Part shown: positions 9,329 to 16,939 of the stretch, one piece after another | Position numbering within the stretch: the first letter of the stretch is position 1 | How the letters are laid out: each line of letters begins with the position of its first letter | NCBI RefSeq assembly: GCF_902859945.1 | Contig: NZ_CADIKL010000012.1 | Location: 62,001-126,000 of the forward strand | Source: Paraburkholderia caffeinitolerans | Lineage (GTDB): Bacteria; Pseudomonadota; Gammaproteobacteria; Burkholderiales; Burkholderiaceae | Direction of reading: 5' to 3' | Length of the DNA: 64,000 nt | The notes under the pieces: generated by a model | Database searches by the model: none | Seen by the model: only the letters and a program-made list of their open reading frames with translations | Told to the model about the DNA's origin: nothing | Program-made: the position numbers and the translations under genes

Positions 9329-9763
9329 CTATCGATAGACGATCACCGGAATCTTCGTGTGCGTGAGTACGCGCTGCGTCTCGCTGCCGATCAACAGGCT
9401 ACCCAGACCGCGCCGCCCGTGCGAAGCCATGAAGATCACGTCGCAGCCGCAGTTTTCGGCGGCTTCGATGATGCCGAGATACGGGGACGGATGCACGCTG
9501 GTGCAGGAGTCGCAGGTGACGCCCACACTGTGAGCCGCCTCCTCCACTTCCTGCAGATGGAGGCGCGCCTCGCGCTCGCTGCGGGTCTGGAAGTCGCCGG
9601 GCAGCTCGATCACGACATCGGCGTAAGGCGAGTATGGATATTGCGGCAGACACGCGTAGGCCGTGACGCGGGCGCCCACCGTCCGCGCGAGGTCGATCGC
9701 CCCGTCGATCGCCTTTTTCGACAGGTCGGTGCCGTCGGTCGGAACGAGGATGTGCTTGAACAT
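9329..9763 (-). CDS. Universal stress protein (UspA family)
   Basis: The 144-residue product is a single-domain Usp protein of the ATP-binding kind: it begins MFKHILVPTDGTD, and near residue 118 has ASHGRRGLGSLLIGSE, matching the (G/A)-x2-G-x9-G-S nucleotide-binding motif. Such proteins accumulate in starvation and stress; their precise roles vary. I chose the ATG at 9763 because GGAGGG lies just upstream, rather than an in-frame alternative 57 bases earlier. It is convergent with aceA and separate from the LysR gene downstream, with 202 non-coding bases before it. Confidence 0.92.
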   Translation of the reverse strand: MFKHILVPTDGTDLSKKAIDGAIDLARTVGARVTAYACLPQYPYSPYADVVIELPGDFQTRSEREARLHLQEVEEAAHSVGVTCDSCTSVHPSPYLGIIEAAENCGCDVIFMASHGRRGLGSLLIGSETQRVLTHTKIPVIVYR

Positions 9764-9965
9764 GGCGCCCTCCGTGTTCCCGTGCTCACTGCATCCGGGT
9801 GGCCTCGCGAACCGCGCCATGGCCTCGCACGGCGCCCCGCAACGCCCTCAAATCGATTGTAGTGCGCGAATAAACGGCGCAAGGCGTGCATGCGGGCATC
9901 TCCGCATATCGGAAACGCGGATGCCGTTCCGGCAACACAGAGGCAGAAACACGAATCGCCAGGAC

Positions 9966-10877
9966 TCAGTCCTGGCCCCAGTAACCCGGCTGACCGTAGG
10001 TATGCTTGAGAAAGTCGAGAAAGAGGCGCACGCGCAACGGCAAGTGCCGGCGCTGCGGAAACACGGCGTGAATGCCGATGGGCGGCGCGGCATACGCGTC
10101 GAGTACGCTCGCGAGCCGGCCCGCCGCGATATCCTCACCGACTTCCCACCACGAGCGCCAGGCGAGGCCATAGCCTTCGAGGCACCATTCGTGGAGCACT
10201 GCGCCGTCCGAGCACTCCATCGTGCCGGAGACGCGAATCGACACCACTTTGTCGTCCTGCTGAAAGGTCCAGCCGCGCTGCTGGTTCGCGCTGCTCGCGC
10301 CGAGCGCGAGACAGTTGTGGCGCGCGAGGTCGGCCAGCGTTTCGGGCTCGCCGCGCCGCGACAGATACGCGGGCGACGCCACGCAGACGCGCCGGTTTTC
10401 GCCGAGTTTGAGAGAAACGAGCGACGAATCGGGCAGCTCGCCGAGACGAATCGCGCAGTCGAAGCCCTCGTTGACGAGGTCGACGAGCCGGTCCGAGAGG
10501 TCGAGCGTGGTAGTCACGTCGGGGTGTGCGGACGTGAAATCGGGCACGAGCGGCGCGACATGGCGCCGGCCGAAGCCCGCCGGTGCGGACACGCGCAGGT
10601 GCCCGCTCGCCTTCACGCCGCCCGCAGAGACGCTGGCCTCCGCGTTCTGCATGTCATGAATGATGCGCTGGCAGTCTTCGAGGAACGCGGAGCCCTCGAA
10701 CGTCAGCGTAATGCGCCGCGTGGTGCGCACGAACAGCTTGACACCGAGCCGCTCTTCGAGCGCGTCGATGCGCCGGCCGATGATGGCGGGCGCAACGCCT
10801 TCGGCTTGCGCCGCCGCGGAAAGACTGCCCTTCGCCGCGACGTTGGCAAAGGTTTCGATTTGTTTGAAGCGATCCAT
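9966..10877 (-). CDS. LysR-family transcriptional regulator
   Basis: The 303-residue protein has the LysR layout: an N-terminal winged helix-turn-helix (residues 1-60, including GSLSAAAQAEGVAPAIIGRR) and a substrate-binding C-terminal domain that senses a small molecule. It is transcribed divergently from a haloacid dehalogenase gene 168 bases away, the usual arrangement of a LysR regulator with its target, so control of that gene (and perhaps aceB) is likely. A dyad GATCA-AG-TGATC lies in the shared gap. The inducer cannot be read from sequence. Confidence 0.92.
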   Translation of the reverse strand: MDRFKQIETFANVAAKGSLSAAAQAEGVAPAIIGRRIDALEERLGVKLFVRTTRRITLTFEGSAFLEDCQRIIHDMQNAEASVSAGGVKASGHLRVSAPAGFGRRHVAPLVPDFTSAHPDVTTTLDLSDRLVDLVNEGFDCAIRLGELPDSSLVSLKLGENRRVCVASPAYLSRRGEPETLADLARHNCLALGASSANQQRGWTFQQDDKVVSIRVSGTMECSDGAVLHEWCLEGYGLAWRSWWEVGEDIAAGRLASVLDAYAAPPIGIHAVFPQRRHLPLRVRLFLDFLKHTYGQPGYWGQD

Positions 10878-11045
10878 CGGAAAATCAGGAAAACGGAATT
10901 ACGCAACACCCTTGATAGAAAAAAACCTCTAGAGCGCCAGATTAGGTGGATAAAAGTAAAAGATCAAGTGATCAATCCCGTCTTTTTCGGCACCCATGAT
11001 AATGAATACAATTCGTTCCGACCTCTGATGATGGAGTGCAAGGCC
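10878..11045. promoter_or_regulatory. Divergent LysR / dehalogenase control region
   Basis: This gap is AT-rich relative to its neighbours. It contains the dyad GATCA-AG-TGATC at 10962-10973 and a TACAAT at 11007-11012 that could be the -10 box of the dehalogenase gene; the matching -35 (about 10984-10989) is poor, as expected for an activator-dependent promoter. Binding of the adjacent LysR protein is inference. Confidence 0.45.
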
Positions 11046-11825
11046 ATGTCGGCCACAACGACACCACGATTCCCCAAGGCTGTAATCTTCGACGCATATG
11101 GCACGCTCTTCGACGTGCACTCGGTCGTCGCCGCAGCCGAGCAAATGTTCCCCGGTCACGGCGACTCGCTCTCGCAGCTCTGGCGCCTGAAGCAGATCGA
11201 ATACACGCAGCTGCGCACGCTCTCGGACCCCGCTGGCGCGCGCTACCGCCCCTTCTGGGACATCACGCTCGACGCGCTGCGCTATGCGGCGCGCCGCCTG
11301 AACCTGTCGCTCTCCGGCGCGGGCGAAAAGCGGTTGATGGACGAATACGCCTGCCTCTCGGCCTTTCCCGACGTGCTGCCCGTGCTGCGCCGCCTGCGTG
11401 CGCCGGCTGCGGACGGCACGCGCATGGGCCTCGCCATCCTCTCGAACGGCAATCCGCAGATGCTCGACATCGCGGTAAAGAGCGCCGGCATGAACGGCCT
11501 GTTCGACCACGTTCTCTCAGTCGACGCAGTGCGCGCCTACAAACCGGCTGCGGCGGCCTACGGGCTCGGCGCCACCGCGTTCGACGCCGCGCCGCGCGAC
11601 ATGGTGTTCGTCTCGTCGAATGGCTGGGACGCCGCCGGCGCCGCCTGGTTTGGCTACACCACATTCTGGATCAACCGCCAGCGACTGCCCGCCGAAGAAC
11701 TCGGCGTGCCGCCGCATGGCACCGGCGGCGGCATGGCAGAACTCGCCGCCTTTCTCGAAACCGCTGTGCCTGCCGAGCGAAGCCGCCCCGCGCCCCAGCC
11801 CGGGCGCGTGACGAAACCCGCCTGA
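11046..11825 (+). CDS. Haloacid dehalogenase, type II
   Basis: This 259-residue HAD-fold hydrolase matches L-2-haloacid dehalogenases, which turn 2-haloalkanoates into 2-hydroxyacids (for example haloacetate into glycolate). The nucleophile is Asp16 in VIFDAYGTLFD, followed by the Thr of the same motif, an Arg in the WRLKQIEYTQLR helix, SNG near residue 137, the Lys in AYKPAAAAY and the Ser-Asn...Asp cluster SSNGWDAAGA. Those are the residues that separate true dehalogenases from other HAD phosphatases. A GGAG lies nine bases before the ATG; an ATG 18 bases upstream is possible. It is divergent from the LysR gene and 62 bases before aceB. Confidence 0.9.
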   Translation: MSATTTPRFPKAVIFDAYGTLFDVHSVVAAAEQMFPGHGDSLSQLWRLKQIEYTQLRTLSDPAGARYRPFWDITLDALRYAARRLNLSLSGAGEKRLMDEYACLSAFPDVLPVLRRLRAPAADGTRMGLAILSNGNPQMLDIAVKSAGMNGLFDHVLSVDAVRAYKPAAAAYGLGATAFDAAPRDMVFVSSNGWDAAGAAWFGYTTFWINRQRLPAEELGVPPHGTGGGMAELAAFLETAVPAERSRPAPQPGRVTKPA

Positions 11826-11887
11826 CCGGCACGGCTATTACAACAACCACCGCATTCAAAGTCTGACCGACCAAGGAGCAAGCAATC

Positions 11888-13480
11888 ATGGCGAACACGT
11901 TGAACCTGCCGCAAGGCATGCAGATCTCGGCTGAAATCAAGCCCGGCTTCGAAACGATCCTCACGCCCGAAGCGCTCGAACTCGTTGCAAAGCTGCACCG
12001 CGCATTCGAGCCGCGTCGTCAGGAACTGCTCAAGGCGCGCGTCGAGCGCACCAAGCGCCTCGACGCCGGCGAGCGCCCCGACTTCCTGGCTGAAACGAAG
12101 TCGATCCGCGAAGGCGACTGGAAGATCGCGCCGCTGCCGAAGGATCTCGAATGCCGCCGCGTCGAAATCACGGGTCCGGTCGAGCGCAAGATGATCATCA
12201 ACGCGCTGAACTCCGGTGCGGACTCCTACATGTCCGACTTCGAGGATTCGAACGCGCCGAGCTGGGACAACCAGATCACCGGCCAGATCAACCTCAAGGA
12301 CGCAGTGCGCCGCACGATCTCGCTGGAACAGAACGGCAAGACCTACAAGCTCAACGAAAAGACGGCAACGCTGATCGTGCGTCCGCGCGGCTGGCACCTC
12401 GACGAAAAGCACGTGACGGTCGACGGCCAGCGTGTCTCTGGCGGCATCTTCGATCTCGCGCTCTACCTGGTCCACAACGCGAAGGAACTGGTTGCACGCG
12501 GCACCGGCCCGTACTTCTACCTGCCGAAGATGGAAAGCCATCTCGAAGCGCGCCTGTGGAACGACATCTTCGTCTTCGCGCAGGAAGCCGTTGGCATCCC
12601 GCGCGGCACGATCCGCGCCACGGTGCTGATCGAGACGATCCTCGCGACGTTCGAAATGGACGAGATCCTCTATGAACTGCGCGAGCACAGCTCGGGCCTG
12701 AATGCCGGCCGTTGGGACTACATCTTCTCGGCCATCAAGAAGTTCAAGAACGACAAGGACTTCTGCCTCGCCGACCGCTCGCAGATCACGATGACGTCGC
12801 CGTTCATGCGCGCCTACGCGCTCGAACTGCTCAAGACCTGCCACCGCCGCAATGCGCCGGCTATCGGCGGCATGAGCGCGCTGATCCCGATCAAGAACGA
12901 CCCCGCGGCAAACGACAAGGCCATGGGCGGCGTGCGTTCGGACAAGGCACGCGATGCCAGCGACGGCTACGACGGTGGCTGGGTTGCGCACCCGGGTCTC
13001 GTGCCCATCGCGATGGAAGAGTTCGTGAAGGTGCTCGGCGACAAGCCGAACCAGATCAGCAAGCAGCGCCCCGACGTCAACGTGACGAGCAACGACATTC
13101 TCGACTTCCGTCCGGAAGCGCCGATCACCGAAGCCGGCCTGCGCAACAACATCAACGTGGGCATTCACTATCTGGGCTCGTGGCTTGCGGGCAATGGTTG
13201 CGTGCCGATCCACAACCTGATGGAAGACGCGGCAACCGCGGAAATCTCGCGCGCGCAGGTCTGGCAGTGGATCCGCTCGCCGAAGGGCAAGCTCGAAGAC
13301 GGCCGCAAGGTCACGGCCGAGTTCGTGCGCGAACTGATCCCGCAAGAACTCGACAAGGTGAAGGCCTCGGTCGGCGGCGACACCAAGCCGTACGTGCGTG
13401 CTTCGGAGATCTTCGAAGAGATGTCGACGTCGGAGAACTTCGTCGACTTCCTGACGCTGCCGCTGTACGAAGAGATCTGA
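11888..13480 (+). CDS. aceB: Malate synthase A
   Basis: This 530-residue cytoplasmic enzyme condenses glyoxylate with acetyl-CoA to give malate, completing the glyoxylate shunt begun by aceA. The family signature segment TMTSPFMRAYALELLKTCH is present near residue 300, with HRRNAPAIGGM next to it, and the length matches AceB-type (form A) enzymes rather than the longer GlcB form. A clear AAGGAG precedes the ATG. The gene follows the dehalogenase after 62 bases without a terminator, so co-transcription is possible. A strong terminator follows. Confidence 0.97.
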   Translation: MANTLNLPQGMQISAEIKPGFETILTPEALELVAKLHRAFEPRRQELLKARVERTKRLDAGERPDFLAETKSIREGDWKIAPLPKDLECRRVEITGPVERKMIINALNSGADSYMSDFEDSNAPSWDNQITGQINLKDAVRRTISLEQNGKTYKLNEKTATLIVRPRGWHLDEKHVTVDGQRVSGGIFDLALYLVHNAKELVARGTGPYFYLPKMESHLEARLWNDIFVFAQEAVGIPRGTIRATVLIETILATFEMDEILYELREHSSGLNAGRWDYIFSAIKKFKNDKDFCLADRSQITMTSPFMRAYALELLKTCHRRNAPAIGGMSALIPIKNDPAANDKAMGGVRSDKARDASDGYDGGWVAHPGLVPIAMEEFVKVLGDKPNQISKQRPDVNVTSNDILDFRPEAPITEAGLRNNINVGIHYLGSWLAGNGCVPIHNLMEDAATAEISRAQVWQWIRSPKGKLEDGRKVTAEFVRELIPQELDKVKASVGGDTKPYVRASEIFEEMSTSENFVDFLTLPLYEEI

Positions 13481-13507
13481 TCGTTATCCTGACGACTGAT
13501 CGATGAA

Positions 13508-13541
13508 AAAGGCCCGGCGGATGCAAATCCGCCGGGCCTTT
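13508..13541. terminator. Bidirectional terminator between aceB and the cyclotransferase-like gene
   Basis: GGCCCGGCGGAT (13511-13522) pairs with ATCCGCCGGGCC (13527-13538) around GCAA, with A residues before and T residues after, so it can end transcription of both convergent genes. Confidence 0.88.
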
Positions 13542-13582
13542 GTGCTTCTGCGCTGCGTTTCTACACAGCGCTCGCGCGCCGA

Positions 13583-13984
13583 TCAGCGTGCGAGACGGTG
13601 CGCGATCCAGTCGCCGCCGTGAATCCGCGGCCGCCCTTGCACCGCATGACGCGCCACCGGATAGAACAGGCATTCGAGCCGCTCCCCCGCCACCTCCACG
13701 CTCACCTTCTGAGACACGAACAGCCCGTCGACGCCCGGATAAACCTGCTCGATCTCGTCGAGCACGGCTACCAGCGCTTCGTCGATCTCGTAGACCTCGC
13801 CGATCACCGGTGTGGCCTGCGCATCGGCAATCATCCCCGGATACGTCCCGAAGTCGAACAGATGGCCCGCCACCGCCGTGCGGCCGACGAGGCGCGGCTG
13901 CCCGATCGCATGGCGCGACGCCGCGAGATTGATGTCGTTGATCTCGCCCGCGCGCAGCGTGCCGTAGATGAATACGTACTTCAT
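13583..13984 (-). CDS. Gamma-glutamylcyclotransferase-like (AIG2/GGCT) protein
   Basis: The 133-residue protein starts MKYVFIYGTLRAGE, the YGTLR motif that opens the GGCT fold, and contains the conserved acidic EVYEI segment near residue 67 where the family's catalytic Glu lies. Members form 5-oxoproline from gamma-glutamyl compounds or act on related amines; the substrate of this one is unknown. The start ATG at 13984 has AGGAG upstream. It is convergent with aceB and divergent from the AraC regulator. Confidence 0.87.
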   Translation of the reverse strand: MKYVFIYGTLRAGEINDINLAASRHAIGQPRLVGRTAVAGHLFDFGTYPGMIADAQATPVIGEVYEIDEALVAVLDEIEQVYPGVDGLFVSQKVSVEVAGERLECLFYPVARHAVQGRPRIHGGDWIAHRLAR

Positions 13985-14158
13985 TGCTTGTGCTCCTCGC
14001 TCCCGGTTGCCGATTGGTTGCCGATAGGTTGCCTGATGCCGATGCCTCGGGCGGCAAATCCGCAGCATTATGCGCCCGCACCCACCCCGGTGGGCACATT
14101 CGGACGGCCGTGCGCACGCGCGCCTACAATAATGCGCACAGAAACGCGCAGACCCGCC

Positions 14159-15058
14159 ATGCCTTTTTCCTCGCCCGCTGCCTTGCCGCCCGCCGAGCTC
14201 GCCGACATTCCCCCCGAGTTCGAGCCGACGCCCGAGCACCCCATCCGCGTGCGCTCGCGGCCCATGGCCGCCGGCGTGCGCATCGCGCGGCACACGCACG
14301 CGTGGGCGCAGCTCGCCTACGCGTCGCGCGGCGTCCTGCGCATGGCGACGCCCGGCACGACGTGGATGGTCCCGCCATCGCGCGCGATCTGGGCTCCGCC
14401 GTTCGTCACGCACGAGGTCGCGATCGTCGAGGATGCATTCCTGCGCACGCTTTACGTCGACGCCTCGGTCATCCCGCCCGGGCTCGACGCCTGCCGCGTG
14501 GTGGAGGTTTCCGGCCTGCTGCGCGAGGCAATCGCCGCATTCGACGAGCGCGGCATCGACCCCGCACGTGAGCGCCTGCTGGGCGCCGTGGCGCTCGACG
14601 AAATCACGCGCTCGGCGCCGCTGCCACTTTCGGTGCCGATGCCCGAGGAAAAGCGCCTGCGCTCGCTGTGCGAGGCGCTGCTCGCCGATCCCGCCGGGCC
14701 GGGTTCGCTCGAATACTGGGCGGCGCACGTGGGCGCGAGCACACGCACGATCGCGCGGCTCTTCCGGCAGGAGCTCGGGGTGAGTTTTTCGCAGTGGCGC
14801 CAGCAGGCGATCCTCGCGCGTGCGATTCCGCTCCTGAATCAGGGCAAGCCGATGGCCATCGTCGCCCATGAACTCGGCTACCAGAGCCAGAGCGCGTTTT
14901 CGGCGATGTTCCGGCGGGCATTTGGCGAGAGCCCCCGTGCATTCATTGCGCGCGGGACAGGCGAGCGGGAACCCAGTCCGCACGAAGACGACATGGCGAC
15001 CGCTACACCGATCGTGGCAGCACCTACGGAATCCGGGACGGCACGGCAGGACGTTTGA
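14159..15058 (+). CDS. AraC-family transcriptional regulator
   Basis: This 299-residue protein has an N-terminal cupin-like sensor region (ARHTHAWAQLAYASRG near residue 43) and a C-terminal pair of helix-turn-helix motifs (SLEYWAAHVGASTRTIARLF and ELGYQSQSAFSAMFRRAFGESP), the AraC/XylS layout. A TACAAT at 14125-14130 looks like the promoter -10, so the ATG at 14132 would lie too close and I prefer the ATG at 14159. The target genes are not evident; the divergent cyclotransferase-like gene is a candidate. Confidence 0.88.
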   Translation: MPFSSPAALPPAELADIPPEFEPTPEHPIRVRSRPMAAGVRIARHTHAWAQLAYASRGVLRMATPGTTWMVPPSRAIWAPPFVTHEVAIVEDAFLRTLYVDASVIPPGLDACRVVEVSGLLREAIAAFDERGIDPARERLLGAVALDEITRSAPLPLSVPMPEEKRLRSLCEALLADPAGPGSLEYWAAHVGASTRTIARLFRQELGVSFSQWRQQAILARAIPLLNQGKPMAIVAHELGYQSQSAFSAMFRRAFGESPRAFIARGTGEREPSPHEDDMATATPIVAAPTESGTARQDV

Positions 15059-15117
15059 GCACGTACGGCGCGATGAGCGCTACGGCACCGCTTAGAGCGA
15101 AGATCTCGAAAAGTTCG

Positions 15118-15582
15118 TCAGACCAGCCGCGTCATATGGCGGATCGAGCCGAGGCGCGCGAGCCGTGGCCCCGCCACCCGGTAGCCCATGCGCAGATAGA
15201 GCCGCGCTGCGGGGTTGTCGACGAACACACGCAACTGCAACTCGCGCAGGCCGCGCTCGCGCGCCCAGCGATGCGACATGTCGAGCAGGAAGGTCCCCGC
15301 ACCGTTGCCACGATAGCCTTCGGCGATCTGTACGTCGCGGATATGCAGCGAATCGGCCTCTTGCGTCACGCGCAGCACGCCGATGGCCTCGCCATCGAGT
15401 TCGAGGATGAAATTTTCCGATTCGCGGTAGCTGGCCAGAAAGAGATCGCCGCGCCAGATCAGATGATGACGCACGTAATAGCCCCCCATGTTCCGGCGCG
15501 TCAGCGACTCGGCAAACTCGAAGTCGTCCATGGTGGCGTGACGCAACTGGAAGCGCGACGGAATGTCGTTCGGTGCGAACAT
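15118..15582 (-). CDS. GNAT-family N-acetyltransferase
   Basis: This 154-residue protein has the GNAT fold: the acetyl-CoA-binding loop is VQIAEGYRGNGAGTFLLD near residue 88, and the C-terminal part has VFVDNPAARLYLRMGYRV. The substrate cannot be inferred. The ATG at 15582 is preferred over a TTG nine bases upstream. It is convergent with the AraC gene and lies before the terminator of the tRNA array. Confidence 0.85.
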   Translation of the reverse strand: MFAPNDIPSRFQLRHATMDDFEFAESLTRRNMGGYYVRHHLIWRGDLFLASYRESENFILELDGEAIGVLRVTQEADSLHIRDVQIAEGYRGNGAGTFLLDMSHRWARERGLRELQLRVFVDNPAARLYLRMGYRVAGPRLARLGSIRHMTRLV

Positions 15583-15703
15583 GGCAGGCAACGCGGCAAA
15601 ACGCGAAATATCGAAGTTCCGACAACGCTACGATAACGCGCCGGCTCAGGCAATGGCCGTTTGTCCGAATCCGGCGTGGAGACGAAGGAAGAGAGAGAAA
15701 TAG

Positions 15704-15733
15704 AAAAAGCCCGCTGGAAATCCAGCGGGCTTT
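15704..15733 (-). terminator. Intrinsic terminator of the tRNA array
   Basis: AAAGCCCGCTGGA and TCCAGCGGGCTTT form a 13-bp stem with a two-base loop core; on the minus strand it is followed by a run of T residues, six bases downstream of the last tRNA-Asp. Confidence 0.9.
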
Positions 15734-15738
15734 GATTC

Positions 15739-15815
15739 TGGCGGAGCGGACGGGACTCGAACCCGCGACCCCCGGCGTGACAGGCCGGTATTCTAACCAA
15801 CTGAACTACCGCTCC
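15739..15815 (-). tRNA. tRNA-Asp (GTC), third copy in transcription order
   Basis: A 77-base cloverleaf with the CCA end encoded; the anticodon loop CTGTCAC reads aspartate codons. Identical to the copy at 16340-16416. Confidence 0.97.
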
Positions 15816-15895
15816 ATTCCTGCTTGACTACACCGGCGGTCGGTTAGAACCCGCTGGCGGCGTCGCCCTACAACTTGATGGCGCCGCATTTTATT

Positions 15896-15971
15896 TGGCG
15901 TCCCCTAGGGGATTCGAACCCCTGTACTCACCGTGAAAGGGTGATGTCCTAGGCCTCTAGACGAAGGGGAC
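15896..15971 (-). tRNA. tRNA-Glu (TTC), third copy in transcription order
   Basis: A 76-base cloverleaf with encoded CCA; the anticodon loop CTTTCAC carries TTC for glutamate. Confidence 0.97.
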
Positions 15972-16027
15972 AACACAGGCTTGCGCCTTGAACCACATTC
16001 CACCCGAAACACTGGGCAGATCGAATC

Positions 16028-16104
16028 TGGCGGAGCGGACGGGACTCGAACCCGCGACCCCCGGCGTGACAGGCCGGTATTCTAACCGACTGAACTACCG
16101 CTCC
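16028..16104 (-). tRNA. tRNA-Asp (GTC), second copy, D-loop variant
   Basis: The same 77-base tRNA-Asp as its neighbours except for one D-loop base: GTCGG instead of GTTGG on the coding strand (plus-strand CCGAC versus CCAAC). Confidence 0.97.
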
Positions 16105-16196
16105 AGTCCTGCTTGACTACACCGGCGGTCGGTTAGAACCCGCTGGCGGCGTCGCCCTGCTACTCGCATTGCTGCTTTGTGGCGCCGCATTTTATT

Positions 16197-16272
16197 TGGC
16201 GTCCCCTAGGGGATTCGAACCCCTGTACTCACCGTGAAAGGGTGATGTCCTAGGCCTCTAGACGAAGGGGAC
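16197..16272 (-). tRNA. tRNA-Glu (TTC), second copy
   Basis: A 76-base cloverleaf with encoded CCA, identical to the other two glutamate tRNAs. It is the first tRNA after the internal promoter at 16289-16317. Confidence 0.97.
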
Positions 16273-16288
16273 AACACAGGCTTACGCC

Positions 16289-16317
16289 TTATAACTTCAA
16301 CTAAAAAGCCCGCTCAA
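16289..16317 (-). promoter_or_regulatory. Candidate promoter inside the tRNA array, overlapping a terminator
   Basis: On the minus strand TTGAGC (16317-16312) and TTATAA (16294-16289) are separated by exactly 17 bases, placing a start about 10 bases before tRNA-Glu copy 2. The -35 and spacer use the descending arm and T-run of the terminator hairpin at 16303-16335. Confidence 0.6.
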
Positions 16318-16335
16318 CATTTCTGAACGGGCTTC
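16303..16335 (-). terminator. Intrinsic terminator within the tRNA array
   Basis: On the minus strand AAGCCCGTTCA pairs with TGAGCGGGCTT (one G-T pair) around a 7-base loop, followed by TTT. It would end a first transcript of tRNA-Ala, Glu and Asp before the remaining four tRNAs. Confidence 0.75.
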
Positions 16336-16339
16336 TATC

Positions 16340-16416
16340 TGGCGGAGCGGACGGGACTCGAACCCGCGACCCCCGGCGTGACAGGCCGGTATTCTAACCA
16401 ACTGAACTACCGCTCC
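16340..16416 (-). tRNA. tRNA-Asp (GTC), first copy
   Basis: A 77-base cloverleaf with encoded CCA and anticodon GTC; it directly precedes the internal terminator. Confidence 0.97.
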
Positions 16417-16502
16417 AATTCGACATACACAGATGGGCGTCGGTTGATTCCCACCTGCTGCCTCGCCGATATCATTACGATTTACTCGACGACGCTCATG
16501 TC

Positions 16503-16578
16503 TGGCGTCCCCTAGGGGATTCGAACCCCTGTACTCACCGTGAAAGGGTGATGTCCTAGGCCTCTAGACGAAGGGGAC
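16503..16578 (-). tRNA. tRNA-Glu (TTC), first copy
   Basis: A 76-base cloverleaf with encoded CCA and anticodon TTC. Its spacer to the following Asp gene differs from the two later Glu-Asp spacers. Confidence 0.97.
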
Positions 16579-16626
16579 ATGATCTTTTCAGATAATGCCT
16601 TGCTACACTTTACTACTTTGTTCTGT

Positions 16627-16702
<76 letters not shown>

Positions 16703-16720
16703 TTGCAGAACAGAAGCGAG

Positions 16721-16749
16721 ATTTTAAACATCAAATTCGCTTTCGTCAA
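16721..16749 (-). promoter_or_regulatory. Promoter of the tRNA array
   Basis: On the minus strand TTGACG and TAAAAT are spaced by exactly 17 bases, close to the sigma-70 consensus, and end 19 bases before tRNA-Ala. Confidence 0.85.
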
Positions 16750-16939
16750 GAGTGTTTCGAATCTTTTTTTCATCGCTTTGATGTTTTGGCGAAACATCAT
16801 TGCTCGATTCGACCACTCTTTGCGTGAAACTTACCGCTGTTTCGCGCTCCGTATTCAACGGAGCCCGAATACTACAAGAACTCCCGCCCTGGCGCTAGTG
16901 CCAGAGCGAAAAATCTTCAAATATTTTTACTCGCCCGGC

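Larger units (their letters stand above)
15816..16196. repeat. Duplicated Glu-Asp tRNA block with near-identical spacer
   Basis: The spacer at 15816-15895 (after the last Asp on the plus strand) and that at 16105-16196 share a long nearly identical stretch running from CTTGACTACACC to TATTTGGC, apart from a short internal change. The short Asp-Glu spacers also share ACACAGGCTT. This marks a recent tandem duplication of a tRNA-Glu/tRNA-Asp unit. Confidence 0.8.

Noticed and set aside
9663..11825. A 720-codon open frame that includes the dehalogenase at its end
   Set aside because: The first 460 codons are antisense to uspA and the LysR gene; the dehalogenase family starts only at 11046 and has its own ribosome site.
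15739..16578. Regular repeats that could be mistaken for a CRISPR array
   Set aside because: The repeats are whole tRNA genes with cloverleaf folds and encoded CCA ends, and the spacers are near-identical rather than unique.
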